DNA of 64,000 bases from DAHUYF01 sp035553515. GTDB lineage: Bacteria; Pseudomonadota; Alphaproteobacteria; ATCC43930; CGMCC-115725. Shown one piece after another: positions 17,545 to 25,608 of the stretch. Positions within the stretch are counted from its first letter, which is position 1, and each line of letters starts with the position of its first letter. The DNA is taken from NCBI GenBank assembly GCA_035553515.1, contig DATNDG010000096.1:4242-68241 (forward strand), in the 5' to 3' direction. Below the pieces are notes generated by a model that searched no databases, had not been told where the DNA came from, and saw only the letters and a list, made by a program, of their open reading frames with translations. Both the position numbers and the translations under genes were made by a program.

Positions 17545-19254
17545 TCATAATCCCGCCTCGACCGATATCGTCTTTGTCGCCTCGCCTCCAACGCCGTGGC
17601 AGACGATTCCGTAGGTCGCCGGCGCATGCGGAACGAGGGTTAGCGATCCGGCCAGCGGTTTGACGCCCGTCCAGCCGCCGAAAGCCTGGCACGTCGTCGC
17701 GAGCCGCGCCGACCACGTGATCGCGAATGGATGCCCGATGACGGGAGCAGGTGACGCGCTGAGCGAAAGGCTCGGCCGCGGCGGCGCCGGCGGGTGCGAA
17801 TCGGACTGCATCGTGCCGTGTGCCTCCTGTCCTTGGCCGCGCAAGCCGCGCCAGTCGGTCTGCTGCGCCCAACGCCACCATGCGCCGTTTGGGTCGGGAA
17901 CATAGTAGTGGTCGTGATCGAAGGCGTTCGTCTGCAGCAGCGCCGCTACGTCATAGTCGCCGGCAACGCCGGTGACGCCGGCATCGGAGCCCTCACGCTG
18001 GAAATTCGGACCGATGATGATGTGATTGTCGTGGACGCGATTGTCAACGGCCTCCCATTTCCCGCGTGACCCGGCGCCTCGATTCTGAGAGACGATCGCG
18101 ATGCCGTCACCGCGCGTTTCGAGCTCGACATAATTGTCGGAAACGTCGACGTTTCTCGAATTCTGGATGAGGATCTGCGCGCCCCACACCCAGTTGTCGC
18201 GAACGTTTCCGTTGCCGTTGACGATATTGCCGTGGATCAGCGCGTCGTAGCTGATCTCGTGCTGTATCCCCTCCCAGGCGTTGTCCGTGACGGTATTGTA
18301 TTCGTACGTCGTCCGGTAATTGTTGATGTCCGTCCAAAGGCCAGGACCGAAATTGCCGTGCGAGAAATTATTCCGCACCATCAAACTGGTCGTGCCCGAA
18401 AACTTCGCGCCTCCAGCCTCCCAGCCCGGATCGAAACCGGCATAGTTGTTGTCGGCTATCTCGTTTCCTTCGATGAGGACGTCGTCACCGCTGGCGCTCA
18501 GGCCGAGCTGCCCATTGCCGTAGATCTCGTTTCCGATTACCCGCGTCCCGCTGTTGGCGCGCACGCCGGCGCCGTGATTCCATCTGATCACGTTGTTTTC
18601 GATAGTCCACTTCACCACGCCCGCCTGGTCGCCGATGGCGCCCATCTGGGCGGGGATCGCGTATTTCTCGATCGTGAGGCCTTTGATGGTAACGCCCTGT
18701 GCCGGGCCGAAGAACGCGACGCGCGCGATACCGAGCTCGATCTTCTTTCCCGCCGGATCGGTGCCGAGCAGAACCTCGTGCGCCGCATAATCGAAGTAGT
18801 AGCTGCCGGGGCCGACCTCTTCCCTGCTCGCCGCGTGCCGCAGCGGCCGGTCATCTACGAAGAGATTTTCCGAATAGGTGCAGGCCGGCCTTGTCGGCGC
18901 GCAATAACCGCCGCCTTGACCTTGAGCGCTAGGGTCGCTCGCGATCCAGATTCTGCCGCTCTTCCGGAAGCGCGTCAGAAGCTTCGCCCCGGAGAGCACC
19001 GTGCCGGGCTCGCCGGTGAAGCTGTCTCCGTCCTTCGGCTCGACCTGCTGCAGTCTGTAGGTCCCGCGCCTGACGAGGAAGATGGTCCCCGGCGGACTGT
19101 GCTCGACGGCGGCCTCGATCGGCTGATCGGGCGTGATCACCACGGTGGTCGCCTCGGCACGCCCGTCGAGTGCGACCAGCAGGGCGACGATGACCACTGG
19201 ACTGCAGGCCAGCGCCCAGCCCTTCTTGCGCGTCTGATCTCTCGTCCTGCACAT
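17545..19254 (-). CDS. Exported right-handed beta-helix protein with C-terminal Ig-like domain
   Basis: 569 residues. From ATG 19254 the N-terminus is basic, then hydrophobic (VVIVALLVALDG, then RAEA), a signal peptide. Residues 150-400 hold many short N-rich rungs (GNEIYGNGQLGLSASG, NEIADNNYAG, NTVTDNAWEGI) typical of parallel beta-helices of the pectate lyase/epimerase fold. The last 80 residues form an Ig-like domain with paired Cys (TTCQAFGGWTG and YGIVCHGVGG), a module common on carbohydrate-active enzymes. It likely modifies or trims the exopolysaccharide in the periplasm. A role as lyase or C5-epimerase is possible but the catalytic residues cannot be fixed. Confidence 0.8.
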   Translation of the reverse strand: MCRTRDQTRKKGWALACSPVVIVALLVALDGRAEATTVVITPDQPIEAAVEHSPPGTIFLVRRGTYRLQQVEPKDGDSFTGEPGTVLSGAKLLTRFRKSGRIWIASDPSAQGQGGGYCAPTRPACTYSENLFVDDRPLRHAASREEVGPGSYYFDYAAHEVLLGTDPAGKKIELGIARVAFFGPAQGVTIKGLTIEKYAIPAQMGAIGDQAGVVKWTIENNVIRWNHGAGVRANSGTRVIGNEIYGNGQLGLSASGDDVLIEGNEIADNNYAGFDPGWEAGGAKFSGTTSLMVRNNFSHGNFGPGLWTDINNYRTTYEYNTVTDNAWEGIQHEISYDALIHGNIVNGNGNVRDNWVWGAQILIQNSRNVDVSDNYVELETRGDGIAIVSQNRGAGSRGKWEAVDNRVHDNHIIIGPNFQREGSDAGVTGVAGDYDVAALLQTNAFDHDHYYVPDPNGAWWRWAQQTDWRGLRGQGQEAHGTMQSDSHPPAPPRPSLSLSASPAPVIGHPFAITWSARLATTCQAFGGWTGVKPLAGSLTLVPHAPATYGIVCHGVGGEATKTISVEAGL

Positions 19255-19273
19255 CGGCGAAGCGCTCCGCGCC

Positions 19274-20557
19274 CTAGTGGCCGCGCGAGTTTCGTGCCGG
19301 CAATTGCGACAGGGCCGCGCGCTGGCCCTTGTCCGCCGCCATGGCAAAGGCGGTCTCGTAGGCATCGAGCAGGACAGGCACCGAGTACTGCCAGGCCAGC
19401 GCCTGGCGCAGGCGCCGCTCGCCGAACGCGCTCATCTCCCGGCGCTTTGCCGGATTGTCGAGCAGCGCGGCGATCGCCTCCGCCAGGGCGCTCTCGGAGT
19501 TTGATTCGGCATAGACGGCGGCGTCCCGCGCGGAAACGCGCGTTTCCCGCAGATCGTAGGCGACGATCGGCAGGCCGAAATACATGTACTCCATGACCTT
19601 GTTCATGGTGCTCTTGTCCGACCACTCGGTCTTCGTGTCGGGATCGATGCCGAGATCGGCCGAGGACAGGATGCGGCAGAGCTCTTCGTCGCTCACTCTG
19701 CCGGTGAAGGTGGTCACCGTCTCGAGGCCGAGCTTGCCGGCGTACTCCTTGATCACCGGTTGGTGGCTTCCGCCGCCGACGAAGATGCAGTGGAAATCCG
19801 TCCGCCCATGGTCCTGGGTCAGGACCTTCACGGCGCGAACCATATGATCGACGCCGTCCTGACTGCAGATTTCTCCAAGATAGACGACCAGATGCGCCTT
19901 TCCCTTGCGGTATCTCGGATCCGGCGGGTACCGCTTGAGCCGTGCAAGGTCCGGTCCGGACCGCACGACGAAGATGCGCTGCGGCGGCACGCCGCCGCGT
20001 GTGATTGCGATCTCCCTGTGACTTCCATTGGTCGTGACGACGACATCGGCGGTCTTGAAGGTGAGCCACTCCAACCAGCGCAAGCCGCGATGCATGGCGC
20101 CTGCGCGACGGCCGAACTTCGCGGCGTACATTTCCGGCGAGAGGTCGTGATGATCGAAGATGAACCGTTTGCCGGCCAAGACTCGCCAGACCCAGCCGAG
20201 CAGCCAGTAGGTTTCGGGCGGATTGCACGCGTGAATGACGTCGAAGCCGCGACCACGGACCGCCACGGTGACGGAGCGCATGGCCGTACGGATGAAACAC
20301 CAGGCGAATTCGGCCGCGAATCCGAGCGCCCCTTCCGCCTGCACCGGCAGCGCGTAGCGGTAGATGTCGACTTCCTCCACCCGCTCGTAGGCGCGTTCAT
20401 AGCCTTTGAATTTCGGGCAGATGACGCTCACATCGTAGTCGGCGCGGGTCAGCGAGGTCGCCTCGAGCCAAACCCGGCGATCGAACGGCACCGGCAGATT
20501 TTGCACGATGATGAGAACGCGGCCCCGCCGCCGCGGCGGCTCACCAGCAGATGCCAT
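19274..20557 (-). CDS. Glycosyltransferase family 4
   Basis: 427 residues. It starts MASAGEPPRRRG, then VLIIVQNLPVPFDRRVWLEA, a characteristic opening of exopolysaccharide GT4 enzymes. DVIHACNPPETYWLL and FIFDHHDLSPEMYA follow in the N-domain. The donor-binding half has LVVYLGEICSQDGVDHMV and a late segment STMNKVMEYMYFGLPIVAYD, carrying the family's Glu. The start lies inside the last codons of the dehydrogenase gene (17-nt overlap), so the two are coupled. It probably acts early on the lipid-linked repeat unit. The sugar is unknown. Confidence 0.9.
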   Translation of the reverse strand: MASAGEPPRRRGRVLIIVQNLPVPFDRRVWLEATSLTRADYDVSVICPKFKGYERAYERVEEVDIYRYALPVQAEGALGFAAEFAWCFIRTAMRSVTVAVRGRGFDVIHACNPPETYWLLGWVWRVLAGKRFIFDHHDLSPEMYAAKFGRRAGAMHRGLRWLEWLTFKTADVVVTTNGSHREIAITRGGVPPQRIFVVRSGPDLARLKRYPPDPRYRKGKAHLVVYLGEICSQDGVDHMVRAVKVLTQDHGRTDFHCIFVGGGSHQPVIKEYAGKLGLETVTTFTGRVSDEELCRILSSADLGIDPDTKTEWSDKSTMNKVMEYMYFGLPIVAYDLRETRVSARDAAVYAESNSESALAEAIAALLDNPAKRREMSAFGERRLRQALAWQYSVPVLLDAYETAFAMAADKGQRAALSQLPARNSRGH

Positions 20558-21851
20558 GGTAGCGCTCTCCTGAGTGCGGGGGGTCGAACAGCCGGACGAA
20601 GTCGACGACGAATTGATCGTCCCTCATCCGTTCGAGCACTTGCCGATGGGCGTGATCCGCGTTGCCGATCACAACGAGCTCCGCATGCTCGATCAGCTCG
20701 TCCGCGGTCGCAACCAGCAGACGCGAAAGATGGGGGATACGGTCCAGGATGTAAGTGCGGTTCGCGCCGACAAGGGATGCCGCGCGGACGCTCGGATCGA
20801 AGATGCGGATGTCGTAGCCTTTGCCGATCAGGTGTTCGACGACCTCGACGATCGGGCTCTCGCGGAGGTCGTCGGTGCCGGCCTTGAAGCTGAGGCCGAG
20901 GACGCCGATCCGGCGCTTTTGCTGATCGACAATCAGGCGCAGGCCGCGCTCGAGGTGACGGCGATTGCTCACCAGCACGGCATCGAGGATCGGCAGCTCG
21001 AGATCATGCTTGCGTGCGCTGTAGGTCAGGGCGCGCAAATCTTTTGGCAGGCAGGAACCGCCGAAGGCAAAGCCGGGTTGCAGATACTTTGGCGAGAGGT
21101 TGAGCCGCGTGTCGGCGCAGAAGATCTCCATCACCCGATGGCTGTCGAGTCCCAAGGCCCGACACAGCGTGCCGATCTCATTGGCAAAGCCGACCTTGAG
21201 CCCGTGCCATGCATTGTCCGAGTATTTGACCAAGGCGGCGACGGCGATGTCGGTCTCGAAAAGAGGCGCGGTGGTGCTCGCATAGAGCAGGCGCATCGCC
21301 TCTCTCGTCCGCGGATCCGACGCGCCGACCACGGTCTTTGCCGGGTTGCGAAAGTCTTCAATCGCGCTGCCTTCGCGCAGGAACTCGGGATTGCAGCAAA
21401 TACCGAAATCGTGGCCCGCCGTCTTGCCTGACGCGTCCTCCAGGGCGCCGGTAACGCGGCCGATGGTTCCCGGCAGGACGCTGCTGCGCACCACAACGAC
21501 GAAGAACTGTTGCTTTGCGCGGAGCGCTGCGCCGATCTGTTCGCTCACGCGTTCCATCGCGCCGAGATCGATGTCGCCATTCGGCCGGCTCGGCGTGCCG
21601 ACGCAGATGAGCGCAAGATCGCTCTCGCTCACCGCCAGCGCCGCGTCGGTCGTGGCGATCAGGCGTCCCCAATTGCGCTGCTCGGCGATAAGCTTGGAAA
21701 GCCCCGGCTCGAGCACCGGGGATTGACCGGCATTGATGAGATCGGCCTTGATGCCGTTGGTGTCCACGCCGATGACTCTATGTCCGGCATCTGCAAGGCA
21801 CGCGGCGGACACGGCGCCAACATATCCCAATCCGAAGACGCTGATCCTCAT
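20541..21851 (-). CDS. Nucleotide-sugar 6-dehydrogenase (GDP-mannose/UDP-glucose type)
   Basis: 436 residues. NAD-dependent oxidation of a nucleotide hexose to the uronic acid, in two steps. The N-terminal NAD domain begins MRISVFGLGYVGAVSAACL; ICVGTPSRPNGDIDL and CCNPEFLREGSA follow. The catalytic Cys is in FAFGGSCLPKDLRAL. The C-terminal nucleotide domain has IGVLGLSFKAGTDDLRESP. The wording of several motifs is nearer to GDP-mannose dehydrogenase (AlgD) than to UDP-glucose dehydrogenase, but specificity cannot be settled by eye. Start ATG 21851 has AGAGG seven bases upstream and overlaps the upstream gene stop by 4 nt. It provides uronic acid for the polymer. Confidence 0.92.
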   Translation of the reverse strand: MRISVFGLGYVGAVSAACLADAGHRVIGVDTNGIKADLINAGQSPVLEPGLSKLIAEQRNWGRLIATTDAALAVSESDLALICVGTPSRPNGDIDLGAMERVSEQIGAALRAKQQFFVVVVRSSVLPGTIGRVTGALEDASGKTAGHDFGICCNPEFLREGSAIEDFRNPAKTVVGASDPRTREAMRLLYASTTAPLFETDIAVAALVKYSDNAWHGLKVGFANEIGTLCRALGLDSHRVMEIFCADTRLNLSPKYLQPGFAFGGSCLPKDLRALTYSARKHDLELPILDAVLVSNRRHLERGLRLIVDQQKRRIGVLGLSFKAGTDDLRESPIVEVVEHLIGKGYDIRIFDPSVRAASLVGANRTYILDRIPHLSRLLVATADELIEHAELVVIGNADHAHRQVLERMRDDQFVVDFVRLFDPPHSGERYHGICW

Positions 21852-24016
21852 TCGCTCACCTCTTTCGCATCCGCCCGGACGCCAGCCGGCGCTCTCGCAT
21901 CCGCGCCCGTGCAATCACGGCCCTGGTCATGGAAGATGGCCCGCTCCGTCGAGCGGACCTCGAAGGTCAGCTGCGTGACGAGCACCTGTCCGCGTTCGAT
22001 CGTGCCTTCGCCCAACAGCGCCGTGATCGGCACCTTCCGGCCATAAGACGGCGAGAACCAGCCGAAGGGAGGGTCTTCCTGGCCGCGTATGGCGCGCCAC
22101 GAGAGCGTCGGCGGCAGCTCGATCCGGGCGAAAGGCTCGCCGGCGGCGCCGACCCAGGACAGATCGGCGCAGCTGCCTTGCAGTGAGGCCTGCACGGCGG
22201 GACCGAGATGAAAGGCGAGGCGGCAGGCGTGAGCGCGCGTGCTTTCGATCTCATCCTCGATCGCGACCCGCGAGGCCTCGCCGTCGATGCGGACGCGCCG
22301 GAAGTGCAGCGCCGGCGGATTGGCGGCGCGATAGCCGTCGTGGCGGGCTTCCCAGAAGAGCTCGCCTGCATCGAGCTTGACCGAAAGGGTGCGTGACTGC
22401 GCCTGGCGGGTCCACAGAAAGGGTCCGCTGAGCCGCGACTGGTTCGCGCCGCCCAATTGCAGCGTGTTGTGCGCGTGTGTCGAGCGAAAATAGTCGCGCC
22501 ATTTATCAGCGCAGTAGTAGCGGTAGGTCCCGGGGTCTGAAAGCACGTCAACGCCGCCGTAGCGCAGCTCGACCGACAATGCGTCCGCATGGGCGTGCGC
22601 CGCCGTCGATAGGTAACCATGCGGGCCGCTGTCGCAGCGGCACCAGATCTCGCGCGCGCTGTGGGCATTGGCCCGCAGAATGACCATGCCGGCGTCGGGA
22701 AAGAATGCGGGCCTCTGCTGCGGGCGCCGGCCGGCGCGAACGGCCCGTCGCCAAGTCAAGGAGGTCAGAAGTGGTGTGCGCAGGTCGTCGGTCGTGGCGC
22801 GGGGCCACCAGTCGAGAGCGCCGAACACCGAGCTCGCAGTGGCCAGCAGCGAGTCCCACGGGCAGAAGGCCTCGCCGTCAACCAGCAGCGCAGTGCCGTC
22901 GTCGCAGTCGCCCTGCCGTGGCGGAGCGCCGGACGCGTCGAGGATGGCCGCGGTGGCGTCGGCCATTGCTTCAAGGCGCTCCCAGGCGGTCGGGTCGAGC
23001 GGGTGGCCGGCGGCATCCCCTTCAATGGCTGCGACCAGCGCCAGTTCCAGGACGAAGGCGTGATAGCCGGACGCGAGCTCGCGATGGATGCCGGAGGGAA
23101 AGATCTGGGTGACGATTTCCTTGTTGAGCGCCGCCGCCGCCTGTCTTCGCCATTCGCGGCTGCGCCGAAACCACGGCAGTGCGCAGGCGGCGACGAAGAG
23201 GCCGGCCATTTCGGCCACCAGGTGATTATTGGCCGAGGAGAAGCGGCTGGGCAGGCGGGACAAATACTCCTGGTGATGATAAAGCTGGCTCGCAAAGACC
23301 GGGTTGCGGTCGAACAGGGTGGGCGTACCAGGCCAATCGGCCAGCAGGCGGCGGATCCAGACCCAGGCGAGCAGCCGGACTCCGACCTCGATTCCGCTCG
23401 CCCAATGGATGCCCGACAAGAAGGGATTGCGCTCCCACCAGGACTCCAGATGCAAGCCTGTCCGCTCGGCATAGCGCGCATCACCCGTGAGCGCGTAGGC
23501 GGCCGCCAGCTGGGTCAGATGATGGTGGCGCGACAGCTCCCAGATGTACTTCACCTCGCCGATCGAGCCGTGGCGGTAGTCGACGGCAAAGCAGTACGCA
23601 TCGCGCGGCGTCTGCTTGCCCGTGACCGGGTCGAGAAACCAGTCCGGCGCCGCCATGTCGGTCCGCCGGCAGTCGAACACATGTCCCTCGCCGCGCATCA
23701 GGGCGTCCGCCGTGTTCAGCAGCCGCTCGCGCGCACCACCGGAAACCACCGGCAGCGAGCCCTGTCGCCATGACGGCGGAGACGCGGTCAGGCAGGTGCC
23801 GAGCGAAGTCGGGTCCGTCGCCGGATCCCGTCCTCGGCGCGAGTTCCACAGTTGCTTCACAACTCGATCGCTCAGCCGCCAGGCCATCTCGCTTGGCGAC
23901 ATCCGAGAGAGCCGGCGCAGATACCAGGGGGCGGCCAAGGGTTGCATCAAGCCGATGCTCCACCGAGCGCCGTCTCCGGCGGCCCGGACGTCAGCCGGAC
24001 GTATCGAAGGTGGCAT
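21848..24016 (-). CDS. Heparinase II/III family polysaccharide lyase-like protein
   Basis: 722 residues. The N-terminal half is an alpha-helical toroid domain (FDCRRTDMAAPDWFLDPVTG, YIWELSRHHHLTQLAAAY, FSSANNHLVAEMAGL). The C-terminal half is the beta-sandwich domain with HAHADALSVELRYGG, DPGTYRYY and HAHNTLQLGGANQS, the conserved His/Tyr region of heparinase II/III and alginate/oligoalginate lyases. No obvious cleavable signal peptide, although the family usually acts outside. Its ATG is the triplet directly after the stop of the sugar transferase, and its stop overlaps the dehydrogenase start. Likely trims or degrades the uronate-containing polymer. Confidence 0.88.
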   Translation of the reverse strand: MPPSIRPADVRAAGDGARWSIGLMQPLAAPWYLRRLSRMSPSEMAWRLSDRVVKQLWNSRRGRDPATDPTSLGTCLTASPPSWRQGSLPVVSGGARERLLNTADALMRGEGHVFDCRRTDMAAPDWFLDPVTGKQTPRDAYCFAVDYRHGSIGEVKYIWELSRHHHLTQLAAAYALTGDARYAERTGLHLESWWERNPFLSGIHWASGIEVGVRLLAWVWIRRLLADWPGTPTLFDRNPVFASQLYHHQEYLSRLPSRFSSANNHLVAEMAGLFVAACALPWFRRSREWRRQAAAALNKEIVTQIFPSGIHRELASGYHAFVLELALVAAIEGDAAGHPLDPTAWERLEAMADATAAILDASGAPPRQGDCDDGTALLVDGEAFCPWDSLLATASSVFGALDWWPRATTDDLRTPLLTSLTWRRAVRAGRRPQQRPAFFPDAGMVILRANAHSAREIWCRCDSGPHGYLSTAAHAHADALSVELRYGGVDVLSDPGTYRYYCADKWRDYFRSTHAHNTLQLGGANQSRLSGPFLWTRQAQSRTLSVKLDAGELFWEARHDGYRAANPPALHFRRVRIDGEASRVAIEDEIESTRAHACRLAFHLGPAVQASLQGSCADLSWVGAAGEPFARIELPPTLSWRAIRGQEDPPFGWFSPSYGRKVPITALLGEGTIERGQVLVTQLTFEVRSTERAIFHDQGRDCTGADARAPAGVRADAKEVSE

Positions 24017-25522
24017 CTAATAGGCATTCCTGTCCGCGATATGCCAAAGCGTGCGCCAGATGATCTTGAGGTCGAGCCCCAGCGACCATTGATCGATGTA
24101 GTGGAGATCGAGTTCGAGGCGCCTTTGCGCCTTCTCCATCGTGTCGATCTCGCCGCGAAAGCCGCTGACCTGTGCAAGTCCGGTGATTCCCGGTCTCACC
24201 CGGTGCCGCGAGAAATACTCGCTCACCGCTTCGTGATAGACCCGGTCCACCGCCTGCATCTGCAGAGGATGCGGCCGCGGCCCGACGATCGACATGGTTC
24301 CCCTGATGACATTGAAGAGCTGCGGCAGCTCGTCGAGGCTTGTGCGGCGCAGGTGCCGTCCGACGCGGGTCACGCGCGGATCGCCCCGCCGCGTCTGCGC
24401 AGCGCCGGATGCATCTCCCCGATCCACGAACATCGTGCGAAACTTCAGGACGTCGATGATCTGGTTGTTGAAGCCGTATCGCTGCTGCTTGAAGAACACC
24501 GGGCCGCGGCTCTCCAGACGAATGGCGATGGCGGCGAGCAGGATCACCGGCGCCGCAACCGGCAGCAGTATCGTTGCTAGGACGACGTCCTCGATGCGCT
24601 TCTGCAGCGCGCTCCAGTGCTTGATCGGTCGATCCGCAAGCGTGATGACGGGCGCCCCTGGGCGGAATTCGATCTCTCTGATTGCTAGCTTTCGGACGCT
24701 GACGTCGATCCACAGCCTGACATCGACCGGAAGCTCCCGCAGCCGCCGGACGAGCTCATTGATCCGGTCCGCCGCCGAACACGGAAGAGCGATGATGATC
24801 TCGTCGACCGTCATCCGGCGCACGAGCGATGTCAGGGCCTCGATGCTCCCGAGGATCCGTACACCCTCGAGTTCGCCTGGGACTCGGGTCCGGCGGTCGT
24901 CGAAGATGCCGACAATGCGGATCTCGTCCGACCAGGAGGCGCGGCATTCCTCAAGAAGGCGTCGCGCCGGCGTGCCGCTGCCAACGACGGCAACTTGCCG
25001 CTGCAGCCGGTAGCTTGCGGACCAGCGCGCGATGAGCGTCGCAACCGCGAGCCTCGCGCCAAGCAGGCCAGATGCCACCAGCACGGACCACATGACCAAC
25101 CAAAGGCGCGAGAAGTTAGCCGAGGTCTTGGTGAGAAACGCGATCGACAGACCGATGAACACCACGCCGGCCCAGCCTGCTACGATCCGCTTCAGCTGCC
25201 AGGCGATTTGCGACAGGCGTGCGAACTCGTAAAGCTTCAGGCCATTGAACAGGCTATTGGACGAGAAGGCGGCGACAAGGCCGACGAGCAGGAACAGCGG
25301 GGGGCTGAAATCATTCGCAGGATTGACGAGCGTGTAAACATAGACGGCGAGCACTGCGGTGATGGCGACCCAGGCCCAATCGAAGAAGCGCAGCAGGCCG
25401 CAGATGACTGGACGGGCAATCGCCATCCGTCCCGGCCGCACGGAATCGGTGGCTGCCATCGCGCCTTGGCGAAGGCGGGCATCGAGCGGTTCGCCGCGAT
25501 AGAGGCCCGCGTCACTCGGCAT
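24017..25522 (-). CDS. Initiating undecaprenyl-phosphate sugar-phosphate transferase (WbaP/WcaJ type)
   Basis: 501 residues. Four or five hydrophobic helices at the N-terminus, a CoA-binding-like domain (QVAVVGSGTPARRLLEE), then the C-terminal bacterial sugar transferase domain: SRGPVFFKQQRYGFN, VLKFRTMFVD, DPRVTRVGRHLRRTSLDELPQ, SIVGPRPHP, and RPGITGLAQVSGFRG. It moves a hexose-1-phosphate from a nucleotide donor to undecaprenyl phosphate, the first step of the repeat unit. A paralogue with the same architecture sits at 40.1-41.6 kb. Second gene of the main polysaccharide unit, 86 nt after the kinase. Confidence 0.92.
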   Translation of the reverse strand: MPSDAGLYRGEPLDARLRQGAMAATDSVRPGRMAIARPVICGLLRFFDWAWVAITAVLAVYVYTLVNPANDFSPPLFLLVGLVAAFSSNSLFNGLKLYEFARLSQIAWQLKRIVAGWAGVVFIGLSIAFLTKTSANFSRLWLVMWSVLVASGLLGARLAVATLIARWSASYRLQRQVAVVGSGTPARRLLEECRASWSDEIRIVGIFDDRRTRVPGELEGVRILGSIEALTSLVRRMTVDEIIIALPCSAADRINELVRRLRELPVDVRLWIDVSVRKLAIREIEFRPGAPVITLADRPIKHWSALQKRIEDVVLATILLPVAAPVILLAAIAIRLESRGPVFFKQQRYGFNNQIIDVLKFRTMFVDRGDASGAAQTRRGDPRVTRVGRHLRRTSLDELPQLFNVIRGTMSIVGPRPHPLQMQAVDRVYHEAVSEYFSRHRVRPGITGLAQVSGFRGEIDTMEKAQRRLELDLHYIDQWSLGLDLKIIWRTLWHIADRNAY

Positions 25523-25608
25523 CGCAGATCACGCCGCGCGCGGGCGGTCGCCGCCGCCTCGCCCCTCAGCTGCGCTGGTTGACATCCGTCTGTCCTGCTG
25601 CACGATCC

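Noticed and set aside
18232..19596. Rightward open frame of 454 codons across the beta-helix gene
   Set aside because: Shadow of the leftward gene; no recognisable motifs, and it runs across two real genes.
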